Shown here: one piece after another, positions 26,208-37,877 of the stretch
How the letters are laid out: each line of letters starts with the position of its first letter
Numbering within the stretch: position 1 is the stretch's first letter
NCBI GenBank assembly: GCA_963966185.1
Contig: CAWZYM010000302.1
Location: 152,501 to 216,500, forward strand
Length of the DNA stretch: 64,000 nt
Direction of reading: 5' to 3'
Source of the DNA: Rhabditoides inermis
Lineage: Eukaryota > Nematoda > Chromadorea > Rhabditida > Rhabditidae
Notes under the pieces: model-generated
What the model was told of the DNA's origin: nothing
Seen by the model: the letters and a program-made list of their open reading frames with translations, nothing else
Database searches by the model: none
Program-made: the position numbers and the translations under genes

Positions 26208-26916
26208 TTCTCTTTTTCTCGTTCCCACGCTCCGCATAAACCCTGTCATTGTGAAACAATAAGAGTGAGTTGTGTTTTGTAGAGAGTAGAGAATCGGTTG
26301 ACTTTTCCCAGATACAACCCGATTTCTCTCCTTCTCTCTGTCTATCTCTCTCTCTCCCTCCCTCCCTCCCTCCCTCCCTCCCTCTCCCTCTCTCCCTCTC
26401 CCCCCCCCCCACTATCTATCTCTCTTTCGCTCTCTCTTATTTTCCCTCTCACTCCCTGTATCGTGCAGTAATGAGCGCATAATAGCTATGTATGACCACG
26501 AGGTTTGAAACACGTAATTACTACACTGGAACCAACAGAGACAACATCAACATCAGAGCGGATAGAGAGAGATAGGCAGAGAGAGGCGCGATAGCGTGCC
26601 GAGAGCATTATTCACCCTGAGAGCTAAGGTGATTTTCAGAGATGGGTGATGGGTGGTCGAATGGGATTCGGCAGAAGAGAAATAGAGGGGAAAAACAGAA
26701 AAGCAGACAATGCACTGCTTACCCTCGCGATAAGAAGATTAGAGAATAGGCTAATCAGTGACAGTCCCGTGCCGACCACTGCTACCATGTACCATCTGCA
26801 ACGGTACGGTAAGTACAGTAGTAGATAATAGAAGTATACCTTCGATCGACGGAGATGACCGCGCACTCATCGAATTCGTAGTCATTGTATATTTCTGGAG
26901 CATCTGTGAGATTCAT
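18171..26916 (-). CDS. FMRFamide-receptor-type peptide GPCR
   Basis: Thirteen exons: complement of 18171..18303, 18471..18533, 19197..19301, 19540..19625, 20412..20546, 22272..22415, 22553..22636, 23803..23923, 24190..24239, 24287..24346, 25422..25544, 26723..26795, 26840..26916, giving 417 aa with consistent phases. Seven hydrophobic segments are visible: about 28-52, 58-82, 96-126, 143-165, 190-218, 248-275 and 292-312. The E/DRY motif is ERY (127-129) at the end of helix 3; helix 7 lacks a normal NPxxY and reads ATRLLVYMS. The extracellular N terminus is only ~26 aa, with one Asn-glycosylation site (NLT). Helix 2-3 and helix 6 wording (GPVVAMDI, NILNVMITMW) recalls the nematode FRPR/DMSR groups, which bind RFamide-like peptides at the neuronal or muscle membrane; ligand and subgroup are inferred. 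The last exons encode a Ser/Pro-rich tail. A 669-bp MITE sits in the intron between exons 6 and 5 counted from the low-coordinate end. Confidence 0.88.
21452..22120. mobile_element. MITE with GGCC...GGCAGACTTTTTCGCG termini, copy 1
   Basis: A 669-bp element starts GGCCCCGGGCAGACTTTTTC and ends with the inverted form (AAAAAGTCTGCCGGAGGCC). It is flanked by CTA on both sides (21449-21451 and 22121-22123), a likely 3-bp target duplication. The interior is full of TTCGCGAA-type palindromes. The GG(C)C start and 3-bp duplication resemble PIF/Harbinger-class non-autonomous elements. It lies in a GPCR intron. A second copy is at 43164-43828. Confidence 0.8.
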
Positions 26917-26917
26917 T

Positions 26918-26923
26918 CTGAAA
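26918..26923 (-). promoter_or_regulatory. Probable trans-splice acceptor of the GPCR gene
   Basis: TTTCAG on the minus strand ends one base before the chosen ATG (26916). No upstream exon was found, so this acceptor most likely takes a spliced leader. It is the main reason for choosing this start. Confidence 0.6.
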
Positions 26924-27187
26924 CGAAACCAATCAAATCATTCTAAATAGTTTTTCATGAATCTTTCGCAAAAGTTAAATAGAGCACGTCATCTAATAAA
27001 CATGGTTACAACGAAAATATCCAGTTCAAAGATCTCATCGAGAAAAATATATACCACAGCAAACAATGGCAATGAGTAGAGAATAGATGCCAACGTGGCT
27101 CGGTTACCTCTCTCCCTCTCCCTCTCTCTCTCTTCTCTCGAGAGGCGGGACAGACAGGCACAAGGATGGGGCGGGGCTGAGGGATTC

Positions 27188-27242
<55 letters not shown>

Positions 27243-27630
27243 TACCTCCTACAAATAGCATTGATATAGAGATAAATTCGGTCGCCCAGTACCGAAGCGA
27301 AAACATTTTATGAACGTGGAAATAGGATAAAACGGTAGTTCCAGCTTGCAGACACGTTGTTAGGTGCATCACATGAAATCTAGCGGCATAGAAAAAAACA
27401 TTGAAGTGGAACGAGAAATCGAGACGTTGACGTAGATTATTCGTAAGAGAATGAAGAAGGCAAGACAAAAGGCGAATTTAGTGAGATATCCTAGGCGACT
27501 GGAGGAAAACGTGGTTTTGGAGAAATATATGGTTGGAGGGAAGGAAGAGTGAGAGAGAGACGGAATGAGAGAAATAGAAAGAGAGAGAGAGCCGAGTGAT
27601 GGAGAAAATAGTGAGATAGAGACACAGAGA

Positions 27631-27718
<88 letters not shown>

Positions 27719-29674
27719 AAGAGAGAGAAAGCTGCTCCGGGAAGCATAACAGAGATGATGAAAAAACCCTCAAATATATACGGTTATGAGACGACATTCC
27801 AAATTCTATACGTCTTCGTATGCATACGATATAGTTTATCTGAGAAGCAGAAAGGTTGGCAATACATTCACGAGATGTGCACATCTCCGTTGTCGAGTCT
27901 ATACTATACCTACTTTCGAATTCACGATACTCTCACACACACATCCCACATCCGCTCTTCTCGAGTACAAACAACACGCTAGACATCGGAACTCAGCATT
28001 CCAATCACTCCCGGTAGTGAAGATGTAAGGATGTATGGATGTAGAATGTAGGAAATGTGATTCGATGGAAGCAGTCCGTTATTTACAGCTACAAATTCGG
28101 GTTGCGTGCAAAGAGAACATCTACCTATTTTCACACGTTTTAGTAGCGAACAGCCGTGCAAGTATTGCACAATCGTGGAAGCATGGAATACAAGTAGTTT
28201 GACAGAGAACATCGCGTGCAGCTTTGCTTTCTGAACATTCGAAAGGGGAACGTCAAATGGACAGACACAATGGCATAAACTCAACTTGATGCGTTTTATG
28301 CACCAACATCGTCATTATGGCGCGAAATGTGAAGGAGTTGGGTTGGGTCGCCTAATTGCCTGCTGACAAATCCCCTTTTCGAGTTCATAAGCTGCAGTCG
28401 TCGTGGGTGTAATTTGATTCGAAAAAGTCGCGCAGAGAAGGATGCAGAAATCAGCATGGAAATAGGATAGATAGCTGATTACTAGGGCATCCCATACGAG
28501 TGTCCTCTGGTCAAAATGAGAAGGGAGCAAAAAACAGTCTGAGAATGATGCGGGATAGATTTCGGTGTATGTACAGAAACAAGAAAGCTATGAAAGAAAG
28601 CTATCGTTTAGACGCTAATGACTTGGTATCTAATTCCTGGACAGCGAGAGTGAGACCACAAAAAAGACCCACTAGCGGAGTCGTCTCGATTACTCTCAGT
28701 CGGTAACTAATGATACAAGAATCATAATCATATAAAGGAGAAAAATGATCGAGATTATTTGCATGGTGGATATATATGATGATGAGTTTGCGTCACTCGA
28801 GAACTCAAAGAGAGGGAGGGAGAGGGGCGAGAGTGGTGGTAATGTGGCGTTTTCATTTCCATGACACGAAACTCGGAGTGAGAGTCACGCAGATGAGAGA
28901 GCGAGAGAGGGGGGAGGAAAAGAGAGGTGCCTCCGAAAGCGCGAACCGAGACTAATCGACGAAACACCGCTCTGCCCCAGTATGAATAGGAAATGAGACA
29001 TGAAAAGTAACGTTATATATTGTTTAAGTACTACTATTTGGTATAATTTTAGTTTGCTCTACACAATCGTTTCACATCTGCATGTTTACCAACTTCCTTT
29101 TCTCGAGGAAATACATATGAGTGGATGTCCTTTTCACTCTCTCCTCTCTCCTTTCTCCACGGACAACTCAGTCCACTTGTCAACAGCAACACTCACTGAA
29201 GCCGTGTCATTATAATCTTCGAAGGTGCACTTTCTTCTATCCCTCTCATTGTATCTGTATGAGTAATGATGCGTTTCATAAATAACACTAAGCGCCACGT
29301 ATGAAGAACACCTGTTCTTAAAGACAACTTGATTAGTCCCCTCGATCTAGACAGCTATCGTATCCCATCGGTGTACTGTAGTATGCGGTAATCCGAGCTA
29401 GTTTGTTCTCCACAAGGAATCCAATCTACAAATGCTCAGCGAGAAAAAGAAGAGGCAAGAATAGCAAATCACAGTCTCTCACGATCTCTCCCTTTCTTCC
29501 ACGCTCTCTTTCTCTCCCTCTCTCCGTGTCTTCTCTTTTTCTTCCAATCACACATCGTGGTGTTGCGTGGTGCACACTCGATGATGCGGGGTGTGAATTT
29601 CTAATGCAATTACTCTCTCCAGTCGCCGCGCGGAGACCAGTGGGCAATCTGATCCCCGGGGTTTCTATCTCCAT

Positions 29675-29720
<46 letters not shown>

Positions 29721-29724
29721 TCTC

Positions 29725-29768
<44 letters not shown>

Positions 29769-31214
29769 TCTCTCTCTCTCTCTTCCTCTCTATTTAGAGG
29801 GCCTATTCGGAATTCCGTCTAATGAGCTCCCGTCTAATGGGGCACAAGGAATCCGAGCATATGGATTCATATATATTTTATAACTCACTCAGAGAAAAAG
29901 GTGAACTGCAAGCAAAACACGGATAAAACATAGCAGAGAGTGCTTCAGACAGGAAATATGCGGGATGTGAGAAAAGGAGGGAGAGGAGTTATTAGGATGT
30001 ACTCGGACGAAGAAAACAAGACACCCTATGACCCTATGTCCTATATAGGAACAAACTGACGTATACGAGAATTAGATCACAAACACTTGATATAACCAGG
30101 ATTTCCTTGATTCAAATTACATTAACAGAAGGAGCTTGAGAAGTGAATACAGACGACATACCACGGAATGATGGAATCGTTTCTTTTTGAAAAAAGAATT
30201 GCGGGATCGGAAGTTGCGAAGAACTCACTAATCGAATGTGAAAGAGTGGGTGACACAGCGAGACCAATGAGTACATCTCCGAAACGCGGATCGATGCTGT
30301 GCATGACATACCTATGCTCCCCCCTCTCTCTCACTCACTCCGCCTGTTTTCGGCTATAATGACTCGCCACTTCCGGTCTAACTCAATCCAACCTCACTCT
30401 TTCTTTCACTTCCTGACTAACAATTGACTACATGTAAACCATCAAACTAAACACTTTTTTTGTATTTCGGTTATTGCATTTTATTTATATCAGCTCGTCT
30501 GTGTTTCATTCACACGCGTCAACAATCAAATAAAAAATGTTATGCCAGAGATACAATGTGCAATAAAAAACGCGATTCTCCTTACCAGCATGCAAAACAC
30601 GGAAAAAGGAAGGATTAAAGTGATACGCGGAATGCCGGAATGATTGGGAATGAGAGAGTAATTAGTACTGTAAACTGGTAACACCTGGCTGCGGCGCGTG
30701 ATGTGTATTGGTGTTCGGAAAGACGGCGAAACCAAACAACATCATACATACATACATTCAAGTTTTTTTTGTAATTCGTACTTATGCACATTTCTCACAG
30801 AAAAAAACACGAATATCTCTCGTAATTATTTTTACTCGAGACTTGTGCAATGTGCACGTATCATCAGACAAATGAGCTCTTGATTTGTATATTTACAGAG
30901 TGCACTAACTTTTTTCTGCACGTTCGAACAGCACTTCTGATGTTGATAATTATAGAACGTGAATAGGAAAGAGAAGCAAATATCTGGAATGAACACTATT
31001 GTTATGTATGTTTTGAATGTTTTGAAGACGTTTCCGGGTAAAATTTTAATTCCGGAGTCTTGGATGAAAATTTACACGAATACATGCAAGCATACATACA
31101 AAACACATAGTGACTCACGAAAGTATAGATTACCGTAATAAGTATATATACATATATACATAATAAGAGAACCTTTTAAATTTGTTAGAGTAATTATATT
31201 GAACATTAGTTGTA
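26924..31214. other. Gene-poor region with CT/GA microsatellites
   Basis: No convincing exon chain was found on either strand. It contains long dinucleotide tracts: CT at about 27188-27240, GA at about 27545-27735 and CT at about 29674-29790. Another CT-rich stretch lies just inside the GPCR gene (about 26158-26200 and 26340-26400). The long open frames here are translations of these tracts. It presumably includes the GPCR promoter at its low end. Confidence 0.5.
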
Positions 31215-31591
31215 TCAGTATCTGCCGTAGTACTCGAGAAGCATGGCTGGCAGCAGCTCCTGATTCTCCAGGTACGCACGCACACGAGCCCAACTGAAAT
31301 AAAGATCGGCTGAACATCACATCTCATCATATGAAATAAAGAATACAGGAGCAATGTATACTTTTATTTCTATTTCAGTACCATTTCGATACCAGCGGTA
31401 CCAATGAAAAAAAACACAATATCTACGCCCGCTCACGTCTTTTCGGAGAGTCGAATGCCGGCTGCTCGGATGGAGAATCCTCGGGAGCGCATCAGGCGAC
31501 CATATCCCGGCCAGTTGGCGGGCTCCGTCACTCCAGCCGCGTTGTCCAGACAGTACGGCTCACCAGTCTCTGAGATGGGATAGAGAGGGTG

Positions 31592-31643
<52 letters not shown>

Positions 31644-32333
31644 TTACTGAGGTACCGGCTCGCCTCCTCTCTGTCGTTGAACATCCAGCAGTGCACGACT
31701 GGGATGCCCTCCAGTTGGAATCCGATGGAGGTGAGGTTGACGGCAAAGACGTCGTCCATGGTGACATGGCGGTACTGGGAGTCGCGCGATTGGAACACTG
31801 CGTGCAGCTGAACAACCAAGGATGACATGAGATGCTAAAGCCACGTAGTGTTCCCTACCAAACTTTCTAATTTGATTGATCGTAAATATTACGTTTACTA
31901 CCATATCGGCTGTCGTTTTGGGCAATGGTGTAGTCCTCCAGTGTATCTCTTGTCAATTGAGGGAGTGGGGAAATTACCTTATCAGCTTATCACCTTACCA
32001 TATCGATACAATGAGACCGATGCTCACCAGTCCGTGCGCGTGTCCGATCCTGATATTGTCGTATGCCTGTCTCCATGTCTTGGCATCCGGATGCGCGGGG
32101 TGCGTGGTGTTGTAGTAGGGCACGACCTTCGGATGGGAGGATTTGAAGAACACACGGTACCGCACCCCATTGGGTTTGTTGTACCCTGAACAAGACAGTA
32201 TTGAAGTAAAAACATAGGTTGTCAGTAGGTATAGTTACAAGTAAGACTATCAACCAAGCTCCAGTTGACGTCACTCACACGAGGCTGTCGCGAAGGCGCA
32301 GAGGAGAAGAAGGATGGCGAGGGACGTCGTCAT
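31215..32333 (-). CDS. Small secreted protein of unknown family
   Basis: Five exons: complement of 31215..31293, 31437..31569, 31648..31807, 32028..32185, 32279..32333 give 194 aa with consistent phases. A clear signal peptide opens the protein (hydrophobic run LAILLLLCAFATAS, residues 5-18). The mature part contains one possible N-glycosylation site (NTT) plus NLTS, a TWRQAYDNIRIGH stretch, two conserved-looking cysteines and a tail rich in bulky residues (LLPAMLLEYYGRY). No membrane helix or known domain is recognised. Intron 3 (31570-31647) is mostly a CT run in the sense direction. The gene is divergent from the TTL gene at 32967, and both products look secreted or surface-associated, but a shared role is only a guess. 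Confidence 0.75.
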
Positions 32334-32966
32334 CTCTGATCGAGTGATGTGTGACTGTGCCCTGTTGCCATTTATCATCCTCCAACCACCTGCAGAATAC
32401 CAATCTCACATCGCCTCTTTCCTTCCAATGCGGATTTAACGCGCGCAATGTTTGATTCGTTATTTTATTTTTTTATAATGGGCTCAAGATATTTCGCGTT
32501 TGCACGTGTTTTCTTCGAAAACATTCGCAAAGTAATCTCTTGCACACATTATGGCATAACAATTAGTTTGCGGGTCGATGTATGATCGTTTCCTTCTCTA
32601 ATTTTTATAAAAGGTAAAGGTAGCCCCCCGAATCAAGAATTACTGTGCGAAGGGGTTTGAAGGAAGACTATGGCACTACACCAAAGCTCAAGGATTTTCC
32701 AACGACAGCTGTCGCCTATTTTCGTATCAAAGGGACAGTGGCGACTTATGGGCTCACGATTTGAATTTTTATGTGAACATGATTACATAATGTATAGTGG
32801 CATAAAATGACGTTTTTGGTTGATGTATAATGAAAGACTATGACATGTTTCTAAAACGCAAGACATAATAATGACGTTTTAATAAAACATCGTGCTGCAT
32901 AAGAGCATGTGCGTCAGTATTTATACGTGAACATGGCTATATTGAATCATTCTTCTCACAGCTACA
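32334..32966. promoter_or_regulatory. Divergent intergenic region
   Basis: This 633-bp gap separates the start codons of two divergent genes (secreted protein on minus, TTL on plus) and must hold both promoters. It is AT-rich. TATATTGA lies about 25 bp before the TTL acceptor-like TCTCACAG at 32954-32961. No repeat copy was recognised. Confidence 0.4.
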
Positions 32967-33651
32967 ATGGGTGGCACTTCTTCAGCAACATTTTATGGTT
33001 AGCATGATGCATCATTGTTTCTTTCATTTACATCATTTTTACAGGACATGTACTGTGCTCCATTCAAGATAACTTTAGCGTAAACGTCGTTGCATTTGTG
33101 AGTTTTTAATGTCTTCATCAATCAATTAATTGATTGTAGGATCGAGACCATGGAAGGCTGGAAGAAATCTGCCCGAAAAAACACGGAAGTAGGTTCCATT
33201 CATTGTATTATTGTTACGGCGTGAGTGTTCAGGTACAGACACCGACGATAGACTGTTTGAAAAACGCTATCATTTCCGAAAGACTGGACATGAAAACGGA
33301 ACGTATGGAGTCCCGGAATTCAAGGTGGAGTCTGGAGAAGCGGACGGCTTTGAACCCTATCTACTCGTTACACACACATGTACGCCTAATGTAAGTTTTT
33401 TTTTATTGTTTGTGCATAATGTGAGCTTTTTGATAGTTTAAGACATTGCATTGTTATATTGCCATTTTCAGGGGCATCCTTGCACATTTACATATCCCAA
33501 AATGGCCAATGGTGACTACTTCTATGTCAGTGGCCACAGAGACATAAAATTCGACTTGAACTTGAACAACAAATGCCACAACTACCCGCCTCCAAAAAAG
33601 AATGGAGATAGGGAGTGCATCGAGTCTGTATTTCCTGTTGGATTCGGATAA
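32967..33651 (+). CDS. Transthyretin-like (TTL) family protein
   Basis: Five exons, 32967..32997, 33045..33097, 33140..33188, 33233..33390 and 33472..33651, give 156 aa in consistent phase. The nematode TTL fold is recognised from the G-x-V-x-C opening strand (GHVLCS), a central acidic TDTDDRLFEK block, EPYLLVTHTCTP followed by GHPCTFTYP, and the FDLNLNNKC strand near the end. Cysteines around HTC/HPC and NKC are in the family's usual places. TTL proteins are small, normally secreted, nematode-specific proteins of mostly unknown function; one C. elegans member bridges apoptotic cells to phagocytes. Oddly, no signal peptide precedes the domain: an in-frame stop at 32943-32945 closes the frame, and the ATG follows a CACAG acceptor. 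Either a first exon was missed or the protein is leaderless. Confidence 0.8.
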
Positions 33652-33676
33652 CATCTATCCCTCTTGAATTATGTTT

Positions 33677-33682
33677 AATAAA
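33677..33682 (+). terminator. Poly(A) signal of the TTL gene
   Basis: AATAAA 26 bp after the TTL stop codon. Confidence 0.75.
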
Positions 33683-33954
33683 GCATAAACTATTCACATA
33701 TGTGCAGTCAAGAATCTTCGAAAAAACATTAAAGACCAAGTCGTTTATTTCTGACGTCTAATCATTTATGCATGAAGTTCTACATGTATGTGGTGATCGG
33801 AAACGATCATCTGACACGCTGACCGCAAAATTTTGAATTACCGCGCGGATGCAGTCATAATTCTATTTTCCTGAAGAATATTAAAAGACAACGGCGATGT
33901 TTTCTAGCAGGAACTCAAAACGATACTATCCACATCTGACTCGTGTTACAATTA

Positions 33955-34575
33955 TTCGCTCCGGTACTCGAGATAGCTTACAGATATATTCTTGTTTTCC
34001 AGTGAGGTTAGGACAGGTGCATAGATGTGTGTTGGTGGGGTGTGAGGGGTGAAGCGCCTGTGTCCTCGTCCAGTCGGCCAGGCTGCTTCACTGAACACAG
34101 CACGCGAGTCGGTGCTCCCTCGCGCGGCTGCTGTGCTCAATCGAGGGTGTGGAGGTGTGTGGAGGTGTAGTGTACGCCTATCCCCGTTTGCGTCACCAAG
34201 TAATTCTGAACAATGCATGCCCCACCCTGCCTGTCATGCTACACTCATAGGCGTCATTTTCGTAAAATTCGCATCAATATTGAAGAAAGTGAGTACAGGC
34301 GCATCGATTTCGTTCTTGTAGAGCAGATGTGTATCGACATCTTTGAACCCGTCTGGACTTGGATCATAGACCTTCTGTCTGATAGACTTGATCTGGCCTG
34401 TCGCCTTCATAGAAGACCCACTGAACAAGGCATATTGAGGAGCAGACAAGCAATACAAACTCGCTTCGACTCGCATTTGATCGTGGAAAAGTTTATCGCA
34501 TGTATGTTTGATAGAGTATGCAAGAAACTGCGGATGGACACTGGCGAAATAAGTGAGAATACGATTGTGTGACAA
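33955..34575 (-). CDS. Possible unrecognised coding exon(s)
   Basis: The minus strand has a 113-codon open frame (34234-34575) with ordinary, non-repetitive composition (for example KVYDPSPDGFKDVD), preceded by CAG acceptor-like triplets. A second open piece (to 33952) carries a similar PVLT stretch near its end. No family is recognised, the two pieces cannot be joined with confidence, and the plus strand of the same segment is also open for 119 codons. This may be a gene fragment. The remainder of 33683-36038 holds only the RT relic listed next and the ALDH promoter. Confidence 0.25.
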
Positions 34576-35008
34576 AGTTAAAAATGGTAAAACTAAGACA
34601 AAATAAGCTACTACCCCGCCTTGCTAAAGGGTACTGGCGGAGTGATGGTCACATATAATACACGTTGAAATTAACAGAGACACAAGAAGTGCAGGTGGGA
34701 CGACGTGTGAGAGACGCCCTGACTCTCCAGTCATGATGCACGAATCCGAGACGAAGTGAAACCGCTAGAACCAGCCCTGACGAGCTCTCTAAACCGTCCC
34801 GCATCCCTCACTCCCACGACTTCAGATAAAAAGGCTTTTCCAGAAACTAAGTGCTCTATGAATGCTCGTGAGTAGTCTGTTCGCTGGATCAAAACAAGGG
34901 ACAATGCGCAAACTGTGTGAGTGTCTGGAGGATGTTGGTATTACATTGAATACACCATCAGATTCAAAAGGAAAAACTCGGTGAGTGACTTTGTATATGA
35001 ATGTGACG

Positions 35009-35580
35009 TCATTGATAAAACGACGGGACTCGAGAGTTCAAGTCCCAGCAGGCGGAGACGCTCAGAGTATCCAAGAGATAGGTGACCAGCTCGTTGGCAG
35101 ATGCGACGGGTAAAGTACCTTTGCAGTGCATACCAGTTGGAAGTGATCTCACTATGTCGTTTATATAGATGTTAAACAAGGGAGGGCCAAGACAGCTGCC
35201 CTGAGGCACACCACAGTTCACTTGCCTGGGGGCAAACAGTGAATCTCCAATAAGAACGTGGGTCGTCCGGTCACACAATAAGCTCTTGATCCAAGAGAGA
35301 GCATAGCCACGGATACCAATAGAGTGAAGTTTGTCAAAAAACATAGAGTGATTTATGGTATCGAATGCCTTCTTGTAATCAACATAGAGACAATCAACTA
35401 CTTTTCCATCAGTGAGGTCGCGCGCCCAGTGAGAGTGACACTGCACGAGTTGTGCTGCGGTGGACCGACCTTTACGGAATCCGTACTGGTGACGCGATAG
35501 GAGACAATTGTGTTCTAAGAATTCAGTGATCTGAGAAGTAAGCAGAGTAGTTGCTGGTGCGTGGAAGAAACGAGAGTAGA
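35009..35580 (-). pseudogene. Non-LTR retrotransposon reverse transcriptase fragment 1
   Basis: The minus-strand frame contains reverse-transcriptase motifs in order: QYGFRKGRST, VDYKKAFDTI, IRGYALSWIKSLL, then GVPQGSCLGPPLFNIYINDI. It stops just before the expected (Y/F)ADD catalytic block, where unrelated sequence follows, and its N-terminal side is also cut. The wording fits the jockey/CR1-type non-LTR polymerases. It is a truncated relic of ~190 codons between the TTL and ALDH genes. Confidence 0.85.
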
Positions 35581-35986
35581 GTGGGCGGCCGGAAAGTGGC
35601 GAGTGGCAGGGATGGGAGACGCACCAGGGGTACGCACACTCCACAGCGGGGACGGCAACCCGACGGCGGGCGCGAGAGGATGACAAATACGTCGACTATC
35701 ATCTCCTAGTCCATTCCCTTTTCATCGTCATTCTCATCGAAACCTTCTCAAGAGGTGGGAAGAGAGAGAGAGGGAGAGAGACAGAGAGGAAGGGGAGAAT
35801 GAGAGTATGAGAGTCATCATGACATCAACGATGAACTATTGTTGATGATTTTCTGTACGATGATGATTTACTGTACCATAAACAAGATCAAATTTGATGA
35901 CTAGCGACTAGAATGTAGTTGGTATGTGTGTTCAGTGAACGCTCCGCCCAGATGTCATCAATGTAAACAGGGGGTGAGAGATAAGA

Positions 35987-35992
35987 TATAAG
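35987..35992 (+). promoter_or_regulatory. TATA-like box of the ALDH gene
   Basis: TATAAG lies 46-52 bp upstream of the proposed ALDH start codon (36039). Confidence 0.45.
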
Positions 35993-36038
35993 AGAGGGGA
36001 GAAGGGCGCGAGACACTCACTGTTCATCACACAACACT

Positions 36039-36916
36039 ATGTATCACCAGGTCTGTTCGTTTCTCACTATCATTCCCAAAACTCATGTACATGTTCAAAT
36101 AACAAGAACAAACTAATTTTTTGATCACAACTCCTAGATATACTTCGAAACTGCTGATATGTGATAAGCATTGATATCGACTGTTTTCAAATATCGCAAA
36201 CAAAAAAAACGCTCTAGATCGTCGAAAACCAGCGTTGTTTCGTGGTCTCTGGTGGACTTCGCAGTCTGGATGCAAGGAGGGAACAGCTCAACATTCTCAA
36301 GTGAGAGAGAGGGAGAGAGAGGGAGAGAGAGAGAGAAGAGGAGAGAGAGGGGGGGAATAGAGAGTGAGAGAAGAATAAGAGAGATCCATACACCCCAGGA
36401 ATCTGCTCACCGAGAACAAGAAGGAGATCCTGGATGCCATCTACGAAGATGTTCACAGGGTGCGATATGTTTTCATTCAACTTTCAACACCACATCTTGA
36501 GCAACTTTGACCGGTTGATATAATTCTTCTTTCGTTTTAGGTTCCAGAGACTAACAATGAGGTGGCAATGTGTGTCGGAGAGATTGAGACAGCACTGGTC
36601 AAGCTAGAGGAGTGGACAGGAAATGATGTGGTGGGTCTTATTACTTATTAGCGATAATTTTGTTGTTTTCACCAATCCGTCCTATTTTGAAACCTTTGCA
36701 TTCAGGTTGCAATCTCTGGCAGTCTGGATAGAGAGAAGGACACTATTCGCGTTGTAAAGGTAGGCGAGAATAACAATGGCAAAACAACAACTAACTGATT
36801 ACGATTACACTCACCCGTTTTACTTTTTTCGCGTCAAACTACTAAAACATTCGTTCACTTTCTCACTACTGCTCGAAATTCGAATGTCACTCTATATTGG
36901 GGGCATGTTAGCTAGT

Positions 36917-37006
<90 letters not shown>

Positions 37007-37841
37007 TCGGTGTCATTTTTTTGTCAGTAGTATTTAGCGTCAAAATACAATTTTGGAATGCACACTATCAAAGGTAATGCATGGTCAATATTCCCAAACG
37101 ATGACGACGCTGGACGACCACGAGAACACGGCCCGGCGTCACTCATTTGTTCCGCGTCGCGGTTGGCGCAAGGAATCAAACCTGCGAGGAACACATCACT
37201 GGCCGCGCTAGCCACTAGGACATTAGACCACATCAGCAGTCTCTCAGAAATCGACAATGATGATGAGCTTAGTTTTATTTAACATGTGAGACGCGTTGCG
37301 TGTGCGGGTGCGTGCGTTTTTTTCAAATCAGTGAACGCGCGCCGGGCCGGCCCGTGGAGGAGGACTAGGAAGAAGAAGTGAATGTGGTTATACGATTGAC
37401 ATTAACTGCTTAACAACATCATTTCTGATGTAGACAGACAACTTCATAAAAAAAGGTTTACATTGGAAATTGGAAAGTATGTTCTACCGTATACCTCCTG
37501 TTGCGATCAAATTATTTTGCAATTGTTCGTCCTAGCCAATTGTCATAAGTGCCGATTTCAAAACTGTTAGAAACGTCGCTTTTTGCGTGATTCATATCAA
37601 TCTTTTCTCGAGTATGCGACACTTATAACACTGGTGTCAGAAATACAGCGACATTTTTAACACTCTACAAACAGTATGCGAAAAAGCAACACTTCTAACA
37701 GCGATGTTTTTAACACTAACAGTCTAGTGTGGTGAGTGATTTACATGCATTACCTTCAATAGTGTATATTCGAAAAAAAATTATTTTGACTTTTGACGCT
37801 AAATACTACTGACGAGAAAAATCAATATGACAACGCCGCCG

Positions 37842-37877
<36 letters not shown>

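Noticed and set aside
36776..37030. Protein with poly-Pro and poly-Ser runs
   Set aside because: It is the translation of CCG/TCG triplets inside a transposon arm.
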